A stretch of DNA of 64,000 nucleotides. It comes from Rhabditoides inermis. Taxonomy: Eukaryota > Nematoda > Chromadorea > Rhabditida > Rhabditidae. Shown in pieces: positions 52,178 through 64,000 of this stretch. The stretch's first letter is position 1; each line of letters begins with the position of its first letter. Position numbers and translations under genes: made by a program. Below the pieces are notes generated by a model. It was not told where the DNA came from and searched no databases. It saw nothing but the letters and a program-made list of their open reading frames with translations. The stretch covers positions 1 to 64,000 of the forward strand of contig CAWZYM010000201.1 in the NCBI GenBank assembly GCA_963966185.1, read 5' to 3'.

Positions 52178-54115
52178 GCCCTGTTTTGATGTAGCGTTTT
52201 CACACCCCTGTGGGGACGCATGCTGTTTACCATTGTAAATGATCTCAAAAACTCTTTCTAGAACATTGTTACCATACGGAGTGAAATTCGATACATGCTG
52301 CTCAAGCAAGTGAGCGAAACTAGAAAACAAAATGAGACTGTGACGGTCAACGCCCAGTCGCCAAACTGCGAGAGAGAGAAAGGATAAAGGTGATCAGGGA
52401 GTGAGAAAAGTTTCAAATTCCGAACAAAGTCATGAATCTTTTTTAAACTGGGCCTCTCCCGTTGGATCGACATCGATTGAGTGGATAGTATGCATGCACT
52501 TCATTGCCCTGTTTTAATGTAGCGTTTCACACCCCTGTGGGGACGCATGCTGTTTACCATTGTAAATGATCTCAAAAACGTTTTCTAGAACTGTGTTACT
52601 ATACGGAGTGAAATTCGATAAATGCTACTCAGACAAGTGAGCGAAACTAGAAAACAAAATGAGACTGTGCCGGTCAACGCCCAGTCGACAAACTGCGAGA
52701 GAGAAAAGATAAAGGTGATCAGGGAATGAGAAAAGTTTCAAATTCCGAACAAAGTCATGAATCTTATATAAACTTGGCCTCTCCCGTTAGATCGACATCG
52801 ATTGAGTGGATAGTATGCATGTACTTCAGTGCCCTGTTTTGATGTAGCGTTTTCACACCCCTGTGGGGACGCATGCTGTTTACCATTGTAAATGATCTCA
52901 AAACCTCTTTCTAGAACTTTGTTACCATACGGAGTGAAATTCGATACATGCTGCTCATGCGAGTGAGCGAAAAAAAGAGACTGCGGCGGTCAACGCCCAG
53001 TCGACGAACTGCGAGAGAGAAAGGATAAAGGTGATCAGGGAGTGAGAAAAGTTCCAAATTCCGAACAAAGTCATGAATCTTTTATAAAGTGGGCCTCTCC
53101 CGTTGGATCGACATCGATTGAGTGGATAGTATGCATGCACTTCAGTGCCCTGTTTTGATGTAGCGTTTTCACACCCCTGTGGGGACGCATGCTGTTTACC
53201 ATTGTAAATGATCTCAAAAACTCTTTCTAGAACATTGTTACCATACGGAGTGAAATTCGATACATGCTGCTCAAGCAAGTGAGCGAAACTAGAAAACAAA
53301 ATGAGACTGTGACGGTCAACGCCCAGTCGCCAAACTGCGAGAGAGAGAAAGGATAAAGGTGATCAGGGAGTGAGAAAAGTTTCAAATTCCGAACAAAGTC
53401 ATGAATCTTTTTTAAACTGGGCCTCTCCCGTTGGATCGACATCGATTGAGTGGATAGTATGCATGCACTTCATTGCCCTGTTTTAATGTAGCGTTTCACA
53501 CCCCTGTGGGGACGCATGCTGTTTACCATTGTAAATGATCTCAAAAACGTTTTCTAGAACTGTGTTACTATACGGAGTGAAATTCGATAAATGCTACTCA
53601 GACAAGTGAGCGAAACTAGAAAACAAAATGAGACTGTGCCGGTCAACGCCCAGTCGACAAACTGCGAGAGAGAAAAGATAAAGGTGATCAGGGAATGAGA
53701 AAAGTTTCAAATTCCGAACAAATTCATGAATCTTTTATAAACTTGGCCTCTCCCGTTAGATCGACATCGATTGAGTAGATAGTATGCATGTACTTCAGTG
53801 CCCTGTTTTGATGTAGCGTTTTCACACCCCTGTGGGGACGCATGCTGTTTACCATTGTAAATGATCTCAAAACCTCTTTCTAGAACTTTGTTAACATACG
53901 GAGTGAAATTCGATACATGCTGCTCATGCGAGTGAGCGAAAAAAAGAGACTGCGGCGGTCAACGCCCAGTCGACGAACTGCGAGAGAGAAAGGATAAAGG
54001 TGATCAGGGAGTGAGAAAAGTTTCAAATTCCGAACAAAGTCATGAATCTTTTATAAACTGGGCCTCGCCCGTTGGATCGACATCGATTGAGTGGATAGTA
54101 TGCATGCACTTCAGT
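52178..54115. repeat. Hybrid-A-C trimeric repeat, 969 bp, two copies
   Basis: 52178-53146 and 53147-54115, each a D/B hybrid (328 bp), an A (325 bp) with GAACTGTGTTAC and CTCAGACAAG, and a C (316 bp). Small differences: CTTATATAAAC near 52754 in copy 1; AATTCATG and AGTAGATAG with GTTAACATACGG in copy 2. Confidence 0.92.
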
Positions 54116-56395
54116 GCCCTGTTTTGATGTAGCGTTTTCACACCCCTGTGGGGACGCATGATGTTTAACATTGTAAATGCTCTCAAAACCTCTTTCTAGA
54201 ACTTTGTTACTATACGGAGTGAAATTCGATAAATGCTACTCAAACAAGTGAGCGAAACTAGAAAACAAAATGAGACTGTGACGGTCAACGCCCAGTCGCC
54301 AAACTGCGAGAGAGAGAAAGGATAAAGGTGATCAGGGAGTGAGAAAAGTTTCAAATTCCGAACAAAGTCATGAATCTTTTATAAACTTGGCCTCTCCCGT
54401 TAGATCGACATCGATTGAGTGGATAGTATGCATGTACTTCAGTGCCCTGTTTTGATGTAGCGTTTTCACACCCCTGTGGGGACGCATGCTGTTTACCATT
54501 GTAAATGATCTCAAAAACTCTTTCTAGAACATTGTTACCATAAGGAGTGAAGTTCGATACATGCTGCTCAAGCAAGTGAGCGAAACTAGAAAACAAAATG
54601 AGACTGTGACGGTCAACGCCCAGTCGCCAAACTGCGAGAGAGAGAAAGGATAAAGGTGATCAGGGAGTGAGAAAAGTTTCAAATTCCGAACAAAGTCATG
54701 AATCTTTTTTAAACTGGGCCTCTCCCGTTGGATCGACATCGATTGAGTGGATAGTATGCATGCACTTCATTGCCCTGTTTTAATGTAGCGTTTCACACCC
54801 CTGTGGGGACGCATGCTGTTTACCATTGTAAATGATCTCAAAAACGTTTTCTAGAACTGTGTTACTATACGGAGTGAAATTCGATAAATGCTACTCAGAC
54901 AAGTGAGCGAAACTAGAAAACAAAATGAGACTGTGCCGGTCAACGCCCAGTCGACAAACTGCGAGAGAGAAAAGATAAAGGTGATCAGGGAATGAGAAAA
55001 GTTTCAAATTCCGAACAAAGTCATGAATCTTTTATAAACTTGGCCTCTCCCGTTAGATCGACATCGATTGAGTAGATAGTATGCATGTACTTCAGTGCCC
55101 TGTTTTGATGTAGCGTTTTCACACCCCTGTGGGGACGCATGCTGTTTACCATTGTAAATGATCTCAAAACCTCTTTCTAGAACTTTGTTAACATACGGAG
55201 TGAAATTCGATACATGCTGCTCATGCGAGTGAGCGAAAAAAAGAGACTGCGGCGGTCAACGCCCAGTCGACGAACTGCGAGAGAGAAAGGATAAAGGTGA
55301 TCAGGGAGTGAGAAAAGTTTCAAATTCCGAACAAAGTCATGAATCTTTTATAAACTGGGCCTCGCCCGTTGGATCGACAGCGATTGAGTGGATAGTATGC
55401 ATGCACTTCAGTGCCCTGTTTTGATGTAGCGTTTTCACACCCCTGTGGGGACGCATGATGTTTAACATTGTAAATGCTCTCAAAACCTCTTTCTAGAACT
55501 TTGTTACTATACGGAGTGAAATTCGATAAATGCTACTCAAACAAGTGAGCGAAACTAGAAAACAAAATGAGACTGTGACGGTCAACGCCCAGTCGCCAAA
55601 CTGCGAGAGAGAGAAAGGATAAAGGTGATCAGGGAGTGAGAAAAGTTTCAAATTCCGAACAAAGTCATGAATCTTTTATAAACTTGGCCTCTCCCGTTAG
55701 ATCGACATCGATTGAGTGGATAGTATGCATGTACTTCAGTGCCCTGTTTTGATGTAGCGTTTTCACACCCCTGTGGGGACGCATGATGTTTACCATTGTA
55801 AATGATCTCAAAAACTCTTTCTAGAACATTGTTACCATAAGGAGTGAAGTTCGATACATGCTGCTCAAGCAAGTGAGCGAAACTAGAAAACAAAATGAGA
55901 CTGTGACGGTCAACGCCCAGTCGCCAAACTGCGAGAGAGAGAAAGGATAAAGGTGATCAGGGAGTGAGAAAAGTTTCAAATTCCGAACAAAGTCATGAAT
56001 CTTTTTTAAACTGGGCCTCTCCCGTTGGATCGACATCGATTGAGTGGATAGTATGCATGCACTTCATTGCCCTGTTTTAATGTAGCGTTTCACACCCCTG
56101 TGGGGACGCATGCTGTTTACCATTGTAAATGATCTCAAAAACGTTTTCTAGAACTTTGTTACTATACGGAGTGAAATTCGATAAATGCTACTCAAACAAG
56201 TGAGCGAAACTAGAAAACAAAATGAGACTGTGACGGTCAACGCCCAGTCGCCAAACTGCGAGAGAGAGAAAGGATAAAGGTGATCAGGGAGTGAGAAAAG
56301 TTTCAAATTCCGAACAAAGTCATGAATCTTTTTTAAACTGGGCCTCTCCCGTTGGATCGACATCGATTGAGTGGATAGTATGCATGCACTTCATT
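54116..56395. repeat. 1,297-bp tetramer with a second, altered copy
   Basis: 54116-55412 holds monomers of 328, 328, 325 and 316 bp. The following 55413-56395 repeats the first two (offset 1,297) and continues with a B-like 327-bp monomer (56069), near-identical to 56396. Both copies share ACCATAAGG and GAAGTTCG in the hybrid member (near 54538 and 55835). Confidence 0.88.
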
Positions 56396-59300
56396 GCCCT
56401 GTTTTAATGTAGCGTTTCACACCCCTGTGGGGACGCATGCTGTTTACCATTGTAAATGATCTCAAAAACGTTTTCTAGAACTTTGTTACTATACGGAGTG
56501 AAATTCGATAAATGCTACTCAAACAAGTGAGCGAAACTAGAAAACAAAATGAGACTGTGACGGTCAACGCCCAGTCGCCAAACTGCGAGAGAGAGAAAGG
56601 ATAAAGGTGATCAGGGAGTGAGAAAAGTTTCAAATTCCGAACAAAGTCATGAATCTTTTTTAAACTGGGCCTCTCCCGTTGGATCGACATCGATTGAGTG
56701 GATAGTATGCATGCACTTCATTGCCCTGTTTTAATGTAGCGTTTCACACCCCTGTGGGGACGCATGCTGTTTACCATTGTAAATGATCTCAAAAACGTTT
56801 TCTAGAACTTTGTTACTATACGGAGTGAAATTCGATGAATGCTACTCAAACAAGTGAGCGAAACTAGAAAACAAAATGAGACTGTGCCGGTCAACGCCCA
56901 GTCGACAAACTGCGAGAGAGAAAAGATAAAGGTGATCAGGGAATGAGAAAAGTTTCAAATTCCGAACAAAGTCATGAATCTTTTATAAACTTGGCCTCTC
57001 CCGTTAGATCGACATCGATTGAGTGGATAGTATGCATGTACTTCAGTGCCCTGTTTTGATGTAGCGTTTTCACACCCCTGTGGGGACGCATGCTGTTTAC
57101 CATTGTAAATGATCTCAAAACCTCTTTCTAGAACTTTGTTAACATACGGAGTGAAATTCGATACATGCTGCTCATGCGAGTGAGCGAAAAAAAGAGACTG
57201 CGGCGGTCAACGCCCAGTCGACGAACTGCGAGAGAGAAAGGATAAAGGTGATCAGGGAGTGAGAAAAGTTTCAAATTCCGAACAAAGTCATGAATCTTTT
57301 ATAAACTGGGCCTCGCCCGTTGGATCGACATCGATTGAGTGGATAGTATGCATGCACTTCAGTGCCCTGTTTTGATGTAGCGTTTTCACACCCCTGTGGG
57401 GACGCATGATGTTTAACATTGTAAATGCTCTCAAAACCTCTTTCTAGAACTTTGTTACCATACGGAGTGAAATTCGATACATGCTGCTCAAGCAAGTGAG
57501 CGAAACTAGAAAAAAAATGAGACTGTGGCGGTCAACGCCCAGTCGACAAACTGCGAGAGAGAAATGATAAAGGTGATCAGAGAGTGAGAAAAGTTTCAAA
57601 TTCCGAACAAAGTCATGAATCTTTTATAAACTGGGCCTCTCCCGTTGGATCGACATCGATTGAGTGGATAGTATGCATGCACTTCAGTGCCCTGTTTTGG
57701 TGTATGTAGCGTTTTCACACCCCTGTGGGGACGCATGCTGTTTACCATTGTAAATGATCTCAAAAACTCTTTCTAGAACTTTGTTACCATACGGAGTGAA
57801 ATTCGATACATGCTGCTCAAGCAAGTGAGCGAAACTAGAAAAAATGAGACTGTGGCGGTCAACGCCCAGTCGACAAACTACGAGAGAGAAAGGATAAAGG
57901 TGATCCGGGAGTGAGAAAAGTTTCTATTTCCGAACAAAGTCATGAATCTTTTATAAACTGGGCCTCTCCCGTTGGATCGGCATCGATTGAGTGGATAGTA
58001 TGCATGCACTTCATTGCCCTGTTTTAATGTAGCGTTTCACACCCCTGTGGGGACGCATGCTGTTTACCATTGTAAATGATCTCAAAAACGTTTTCTAGAA
58101 CTGTGTTACTATACGGAGTGAAATTCGATAAATGCTACTCAGACAAGTGAGCGAAACTAGAAAACAAAATGAGACTGTGCCGGTCAACGCCCAGTCGACA
58201 AACTGCGAGAGAGAAAAGATAAAGGTGATCAGGGAATGAGAAAAGTTTCAAATTCCGAACAAAGTCATGAATCTTTTATAAACTTGGCCTCTCCCGTTAG
58301 ATCGACATCGATTGAGTAGATAGTATGCATGTACTTCAGTGCCCTGTTTTGATGTAGCGTTTTCACACCCCTGTGGGGACGCATGCTGTTTACCATTGTA
58401 AATGATCTCAAAACCTCTTTCTAGAACTTTGCTACTATACGGAGTGAAACTCGATAAATGCTACTCAAACAAGTGAGCGAAACTAGAAAACAAAATGAGA
58501 CTGTGGCGGTCAACGCCCAGTCGACAAACTGCGAGAGAGAAAGGATAAAGGTGATCAGGGAGTGAGAAAAGTTTCAAATTCCGAACAAAGTCATGAATCT
58601 TTTATAAACTGGGCCTCTCCCGTTGGATCGACATCGATTGAGTGGATAGTATGCATGCACTTCATTGCCCTGTTTTGATGTAGCGTTTTCACACCCCTGT
58701 GGGGACGCATGCTGTTTACCATTGTAAATGATCTCAAAAACTCTTTCTAGAACATTGTTACCATACGGAGTGAAATTCGATACATGCTGCTCAAGCAAGT
58801 GAGCGAAACTAGAAAAAAATGAGACTGTGGCGGTCAACGCCCAGTCGACAAACTGCGAGAGAGAAAGGATAAGGGTGATCAGGGAGTGAGAAAAGTTTCA
58901 AATTCCGAACAAAGTCATGAATCTTTTATAAACTGGGCCTCTCCCGTTGGATCGACATCAATTGAGTGGATAGTATGCATGCACTTCAGTGCCCTGTTTT
59001 GATGTAGCGTTTTCACACCCCTGTGGGGACGCATGCTGTTTACCATTGTAAATGATCTCAAAACCTCTTTCTAGAACATTGTTACCAAACGGAGTGAAAT
59101 TCGATACATGCTGCTCAAGCAAGTGAGCGAAACTAGAAAAAAAGAGACTGTGGCGGTCAACGTCCAGTCGACAAACTGCGAGAGAGAAAAGATAAAAGTG
59201 ATCAGGGAATGAGAAAAGTTTCAAATTCCGAACAAAGTCATGAATCTTTTATAAACTCGGCCTCTCCCGTTGGATCGACATCGATTGAGTGGATAGTATG

Positions 59301-60282
59301 CATGCACTTCAGTGCCCTGTTTTGATGTAGCGTTTTCACACCCCTGTGGGGACGCATGATGTTTAACATTGTAAATGCTCTCAAAACCTCTTTCTAGAAC
59401 TTTGTTACCATACGGAGTGAAATTCGATAAATGCTACTCAAACAAGTGAGCGAAACTAGAAAACAAAATGAGACTGTGACGGTCAACGCCCAGTCGCCAA
59501 ACTGCGAGAGAGAGAAAGGATAAAGGTGATCAGGGAGTGAGAAAAGTTTCAAATTCCGAACAAAGTCATGAATCTTTTTTAAACTGGGCCTCTCCCGTTG
59601 GATCGACATCGATTGAGTGGATAGTATGCATGCACTTCATTGCCCTGTTTTAATGTAGCGTTTCACACCCCTGCGGGGACGCATGCTGTTTACCATTGTA
59701 AATGATCTCAAAACCGTTTTCTAGAACTTTGTTACTATACGGAGTGAAATTCGATAAATGCTACTCAAACAAGTGAGCGAAACTAGAAAACAAAATGAGA
59801 CTGTGCCGGTCAACGCCCAGTCGACAAACTGCGAGAGAGAAAAGATAAAGGTGATCAGGGAATGAGAAAAGTTTCAAATTCCGAACAAAGTCATGAATCT
59901 TTTATAAACTTGGCCTCTCCCGTTAGATCGACATCGATTGAGTGGATAGTATGCATGTACTTCAGTGCCCTGTTTTGATGTAGCGTTTTCACACCCCTGT
60001 GGGGACGCATGCTGTTTACCATTGTAAATGATCTCAAAACCTCTTTCTAGAACTTTGTTACCATACGGAGTGAAATTCGATACATGCTGCTCATGCGAGT
60101 GAGCGAAAAAAAGAGACTGCGGCGGTCAACGCCCAGTCGACGAACTGCGAGAGAGAAAGGATAAAGGTGATCAGGGAGTGAGAAAAGTTCCAAATTCCGA
60201 ACAAAGTCATGAATCTTTTATAAAGTGGGCCTCTCCCGTTGGATCGACATCGATTGAGTGGATAGTATGCATGCACTTCAGT
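56396..60282. repeat. 7.8-kb duplication, copy 2 (left part)
   Basis: Starts at 56396, 56723, 57048, 57364, 57689, 58016, 58341, 58667, 58991, 59314, 59642 and 59967 match copy 1 at 7,789 bp. From 60283 the offset becomes 8,105 bp because one complete 316-bp monomer is present here but absent from copy 1. Around 58,640-59,100 the subtype differs from copy 1 although lengths are unchanged. Confidence 0.92.
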
Positions 60283-62220
60283 GCCCTGTTTTGATGTAGC
60301 GTTTTCACACCCCTGTGGGGACGCATGCTGTTTACCATTGTAAATGATCTCAAAAACTCTTTCTAGAACATTGTTACCATACGGAGTGAAATTCGATACA
60401 TGCTGCTCAAGCAAGTGAGCGAAACTAGAAAACAAAATGAGACTGTGACGGTCAACGCCCAGTCGCCAAACTGCGAGAGAGAGAAAGGATAAAGGTGATC
60501 AGGGAGTGAGAAAAGTTTCAAATTCCGAACAAAGTCATGAATCTTTTTTAAACTGGGCCTCTCCCGTTGGATCGACATCGATTGAGTGGATAGTATGCAT
60601 GCACTTCATTGCCCTGTTTTAATGTAGCGTTTCACACCCCTGTGGGGACGCATGCTGTTTACCATTGTAAATGATCTCAAAAACGTTTTCTAGAACTGTG
60701 TTACTATACGGAGTGAAATTCGATAAATGCTACTCAGACAAGTGAGCGAAACTAGAAAACAAAATGAGACTGTGCCGGTCAACGCCCAGTCGACAAACTG
60801 CGAGAGAGAAAAGATAAAGGTGATCAGGGAATGAGAAAAGTTTCAAATTCCGAACAAAGTCATGAATCTTATATAAACTTGGCCTCTCCCGTTAGATCGA
60901 CATCGATTGAGTGGATAGTATGCATGTACTTCAGTGCCCTGTTTTGATGTAGCGTTTTCACACCCCTGTGGGGACGCATGCTGTTTACCATTGTAAATGA
61001 TCTCAAAACCTCTTTCTAGAACTTTGTTACCATACGGAGTGAAATTCGATACATGCTGCTCATGCGAGTGAGCGAAAAAAAGAGACTGCGGCGGTCAACG
61101 CCCAGTCGACGAACTGCGAGAGAGAAAGGATAAAGGTGATCAGGGAGTGAGAAAAGTTCCAAATTCCGAACAAAGTCATGAATCTTTTATAAAGTGGGCC
61201 TCTCCCGTTGGATCGACATCGATTGAGTGGATAGTATGCATGCACTTCAGTGCCCTGTTTTGATGTAGCGTTTTCACACCCCTGTGGGGACGCATGCTGT
61301 TTACCATTGTAAATGATCTCAAAAACTCTTTCTAGAACATTGTTACCATACGGAGTGAAATTCGATACATGCTGCTCAAGCAAGTGAGCGAAACTAGAAA
61401 ACAAAATGAGACTGTGACGGTCAACGCCCAGTCGCCAAACTGCGAGAGAGAGAAAGGATAAAGGTGATCAGGGAGTGAGAAAAGTTTCAAATTCCGAACA
61501 AAGTCATGAATCTTTTTTAAACTGGGCCTCTCCCGTTGGATCGACATCGATTGAGTGGATAGTATGCATGCACTTCATTGCCCTGTTTTAATGTAGCGTT
61601 TCACACCCCTGTGGGGACGCATGCTGTTTACCATTGTAAATGATCTCAAAAACGTTTTCTAGAACTGTGTTACTATACGGAGTGAAATTCGATAAATGCT
61701 ACTCAGACAAGTGAGCGAAACTAGAAAACAAAATGAGACTGTGCCGGTCAACGCCCAGTCGACAAACTGCGAGAGAGAAAAGATAAAGGTGATCAGGGAA
61801 TGAGAAAAGTTTCAAATTCCGAACAAAGTCATGAATCTTTTATAAACTTGGCCTCTCCCGTTAGATCGACATCGATTGAGTAGATAGTATGCATGTACTT
61901 CAGTGCCCTGTTTTGATGTAGCGTTTTCACACCCCTGTGGGGACGCATGCTGTTTACCATTGTAAATGATCTCAAAACCTCTTTCTAGAACTTTGTTAAC
62001 ATACGGAGTGAAATTCGATACATGCTGCTCATGCGAGTGAGCGAAAAAAAGAGACTGCGGCGGTCAACGCCCAGTCGACGAACTGCGAGAGAGAAAGGAT
62101 AAAGGTGATCAGGGAGTGAGAAAAGTTTCAAATTCCGAACAAAGTCATGAATCTTTTATAAACTGGGCCTCGCCCGTTGGATCGACATCGATTGAGTGGA
62201 TAGTATGCATGCACTTCAGT
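60283..62220. repeat. Hybrid-A-C trimeric repeat, 969 bp, two copies (second locus)
   Basis: 60283-61251 and 61252-62220 correspond to 52178-54115 at a constant 8,105-bp offset, including CTTATATAAAC near 60869. They are part of the second copy of the 7.8-kb unit. Confidence 0.92.
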
Positions 62221-64000
62221 GCCCTGTTTTGATGTAGCGTTTTCACACCCCTGTGGGGACGCATGATGTTTAACATTGTAAATGCTCTCAAAACCTCTTT
62301 CTAGAACTTTGTTACCATACGGAGTGAAATTCGATACATGCTGCTCAAGCAAGTGAGCGAAACTAGAAAAAAATGAGACTGTGGCGGTCAACGCCCAGTC
62401 GACAAACTGCGAGAGAGAAATGATAAAGGTGATCAGAGAGTGAGAAAAGTTTCAAATTCCGAACAAAGTCATGAATCTTTTATAAACTGGGCCTCTCCCG
62501 TTGGATCGACATCGATTGAGTGGATAGTATGCATGCACTTCAGTGCCCTGTTTTGGTGTATGTAGCGTTTTCACACCCCTGTGGGGACGCATGCTGTTTA
62601 CCATTGTAAATGATCTCAAAAACGTTTTCTAGAACTGTGTTACTATACGGAGTGAAATTCGATAAATGCTACTCAGACAAGTGAGCGAAACTAGAAAACA
62701 AAATGAGACTGTGCCGGTCAACGCCCAGTCGACAAACTGCGAGAGAGAAAAGATAAAGGTGATCAGGGAATGAGAAAAGTTTCAAATTCCGAACAAAGTC
62801 ATGAATCTTTTATAAACTTGGCCTCTCCCGTTAGATCGACATCGATTGAGTAGATAGTATGCATGTACTTCAGTGCCCTGTTTTGATGTAGCGTTTTCAC
62901 ACCCCTGTGGGGACGCATGCTGTTTACCATTGTAAATGATCTCAAAACCTCTTTCTAGAACTTTGCTACTATACGGAGTGAAACTCGATAAATGCTACTC
63001 AAACAAGTGAGCGAAACTAGAAAACAAAATGAGACTGTGGCGGTCAACGCCCAGTCGACAAACTGCGAGAGAGAAAGGATAAAGGTGATCAGGGAGTGAG
63101 AAAAATTTCAAATTCCGAACAAAGTCATGAATCTTTTATAAACTGGGCCTCTCCCGTTGGATCGACATCGATTGAGTGGATAGTATGCATGCACTTCATT
63201 GCCCTGTTTTGATGTAGCGTTTTCACACCCCTGTGGGGACGCATGCTGTTTACCATTGTAAATGATCTCAAAAACTCTTTCTAGAACTGTGTTACTATAC
63301 GGAGTGAAATTCGATAAATGCTACTCAGACAAGTGAGCGAAACTAGAAAACAAAATGAGACTGTGCCGGTCAACGCCCAGTCGACAAACTGCGAGAGAGA
63401 AAAGATAAAGGTGATCAGGGAATGAGAAAAGTTTCAAATTCCGAACAAAGTCATGAATCTTTTATAAACTCGGCCTCTCCCGTTAGATCGACATCGATTG
63501 AGTAGATAGTATGCATGTACTTCAGTGCCCTGTTTTGATGTAGCGTTTTCACACCCCTGTGGGGACGCATGCTGTTTACCATTGTAAATGATCTCAAAAC
63601 CTCTTTCTAGAACTTTGTTAACATACGGAGTGAAATTCGATACATGCTGCTCATGCGAGTGAGCGAAAAAAAGAGACTGCGGCGGTCAACGCCCAGTCGA
63701 CGAACTGCGAGAGAGAAAGGATAAAGGTGATCAGGGAGTGAGAAAAGTTTCAAATTCCGAACAAAGTCATGAATCTTTTATAAACTGGGCCTCGCCCGTT
63801 GGATCGACATCGATTGAGTGGATAGTATGCATGCACTTCAGTGCCCTGTTTTGATGTAGCGTTTTCACACCCCTGTGGGGACGCATGATGTTTAACATTG
63901 TAAATGCTCTCAAAACCTCTTTCTAGAACTTTGTTACCATACGGAGTGAAATTCGATACATGCTGCTCAAGCAAGTGAGCGAAACTAGAAAAAAATGAGA
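62221..64000. repeat. Satellite block at the right window edge
   Basis: Monomers at 62221 (324), 62545 (330), 62875 (326), 63201 (326), 63527 (316) and 63843 (cut by the window). 62221 to about 62630 is a third copy of 49575-49985 and 57364-57774, including TTTTGGTGTATGTAG. 62545 continues as an A rear (GTGTTACTATACGG, CAGACAAG) and 63201 is a D front with an A rear. Both look like products of exchange that removed a monomer. The array continues beyond the window. Confidence 0.88.

Larger units (their letters stand above)
5264..64000. repeat. Satellite array, main segment
   Basis: An unbroken head-to-tail array, all in one orientation, with monomer starts from 5525 to 63843. Lengths cluster at 310, 316, 318, 323-325 and 328 bp according to subtype. 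The largest length difference between C and A/B types comes from the region near position 120-150 (GCGAAAAAAAGAG versus GCGAAACTAGAAAACAAAATGAG). No gene, unrelated insertion or inversion was seen. The individual blocks are listed separately. Confidence 0.98.

Noticed and set aside
5264..64000. CRISPR array or other prokaryotic repeat system
   Set aside because: The repeat unit is ~320 bp and continuous with no unique spacers. The array holds a Helitron and a long CT microsatellite, both pointing to a eukaryote.

Overview
This window is non-coding eukaryotic satellite DNA. About 61.7 kb of the 64 kb is one head-to-tail tandem repeat with a monomer of about 316-328 bp (extremes 302 and 331). 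I located 192 monomer starts, using the motif GCCCTGTTTT as start. The array is interrupted once, at 2990-5263, by a 2,274-bp insertion. I found no protein-coding gene, rRNA, tRNA or CRISPR array. The host looks like an invertebrate, possibly an arthropod. The reasons are kilobase-scale satellite with higher-order structure, a Helitron, a long (CT)n tract, and no visible loss of CpG in the monomers (roughly 17 CpG in a 316-bp copy). The species cannot be read from the sequence.

Layout. 1-2989 is satellite with scattered single-base indels. 2990-5263 is a non-autonomous Helitron on the minus strand: it starts 5'-TC, ends CTAG-3', carries a GC-rich 3' hairpin, and sits between A and T of the satellite with no target duplication. 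The unoccupied form of the same site is at 21341-21360. The element holds a (CT)85 tract and a ~520-bp internal tandem repeat. 5264-64000 is uninterrupted satellite.

Monomers fall into subtypes, recognisable by linked variants; position 1 is the G of GCCCTG. A (about 325 bp): GTTTTAATG, AAAAACGTTTTC, TGTGCCGG, GTTAGATC. B (about 328 bp): CATGATGTTTAACATTG, AAATGCTCTC, TGTGACGG, CGCCAAAC, TTTTTTAAAC. C (about 316 bp): CTGCTCATGCG, GCGAAAAAAAGAG, CTGCGGCGG, CGACGAAC. D (about 323 bp): AAAAACTCTTTC, GAACATTG, CTCAAGCAAG, CTGTGGCGG. D-short (310 bp) is D whose end has lost 13 bp, giving TAGTATGCCCCTG. E (318 bp): a C-like front with a B-like middle. They combine into higher-order repeats: a C-D-B-E tetramer of 1,285 bp (12907-18047, four copies), D-A-A' trimers of 974 bp (18364-21285, three copies), 1,281-bp tetramers (38952-41513, two copies), 969-bp trimers (52178-54115 and 60283-62220) and 639/640-bp dimers.

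Above these sit larger duplications. 24833-29332 and 29333-33832 are exact 4,500-bp tandem copies with one substitution seen between them. 48607-56395 is followed by a 7,789-bp-offset copy from 56396. Older copies link 5525-6820 to 21935-23230 and 22587-38951 in part. Chimeric monomers mark in-register unequal exchange. The array therefore records a history of nested amplification by recombination, consistent with centromeric or pericentromeric heterochromatin, though nothing in the sequence proves a centromere.
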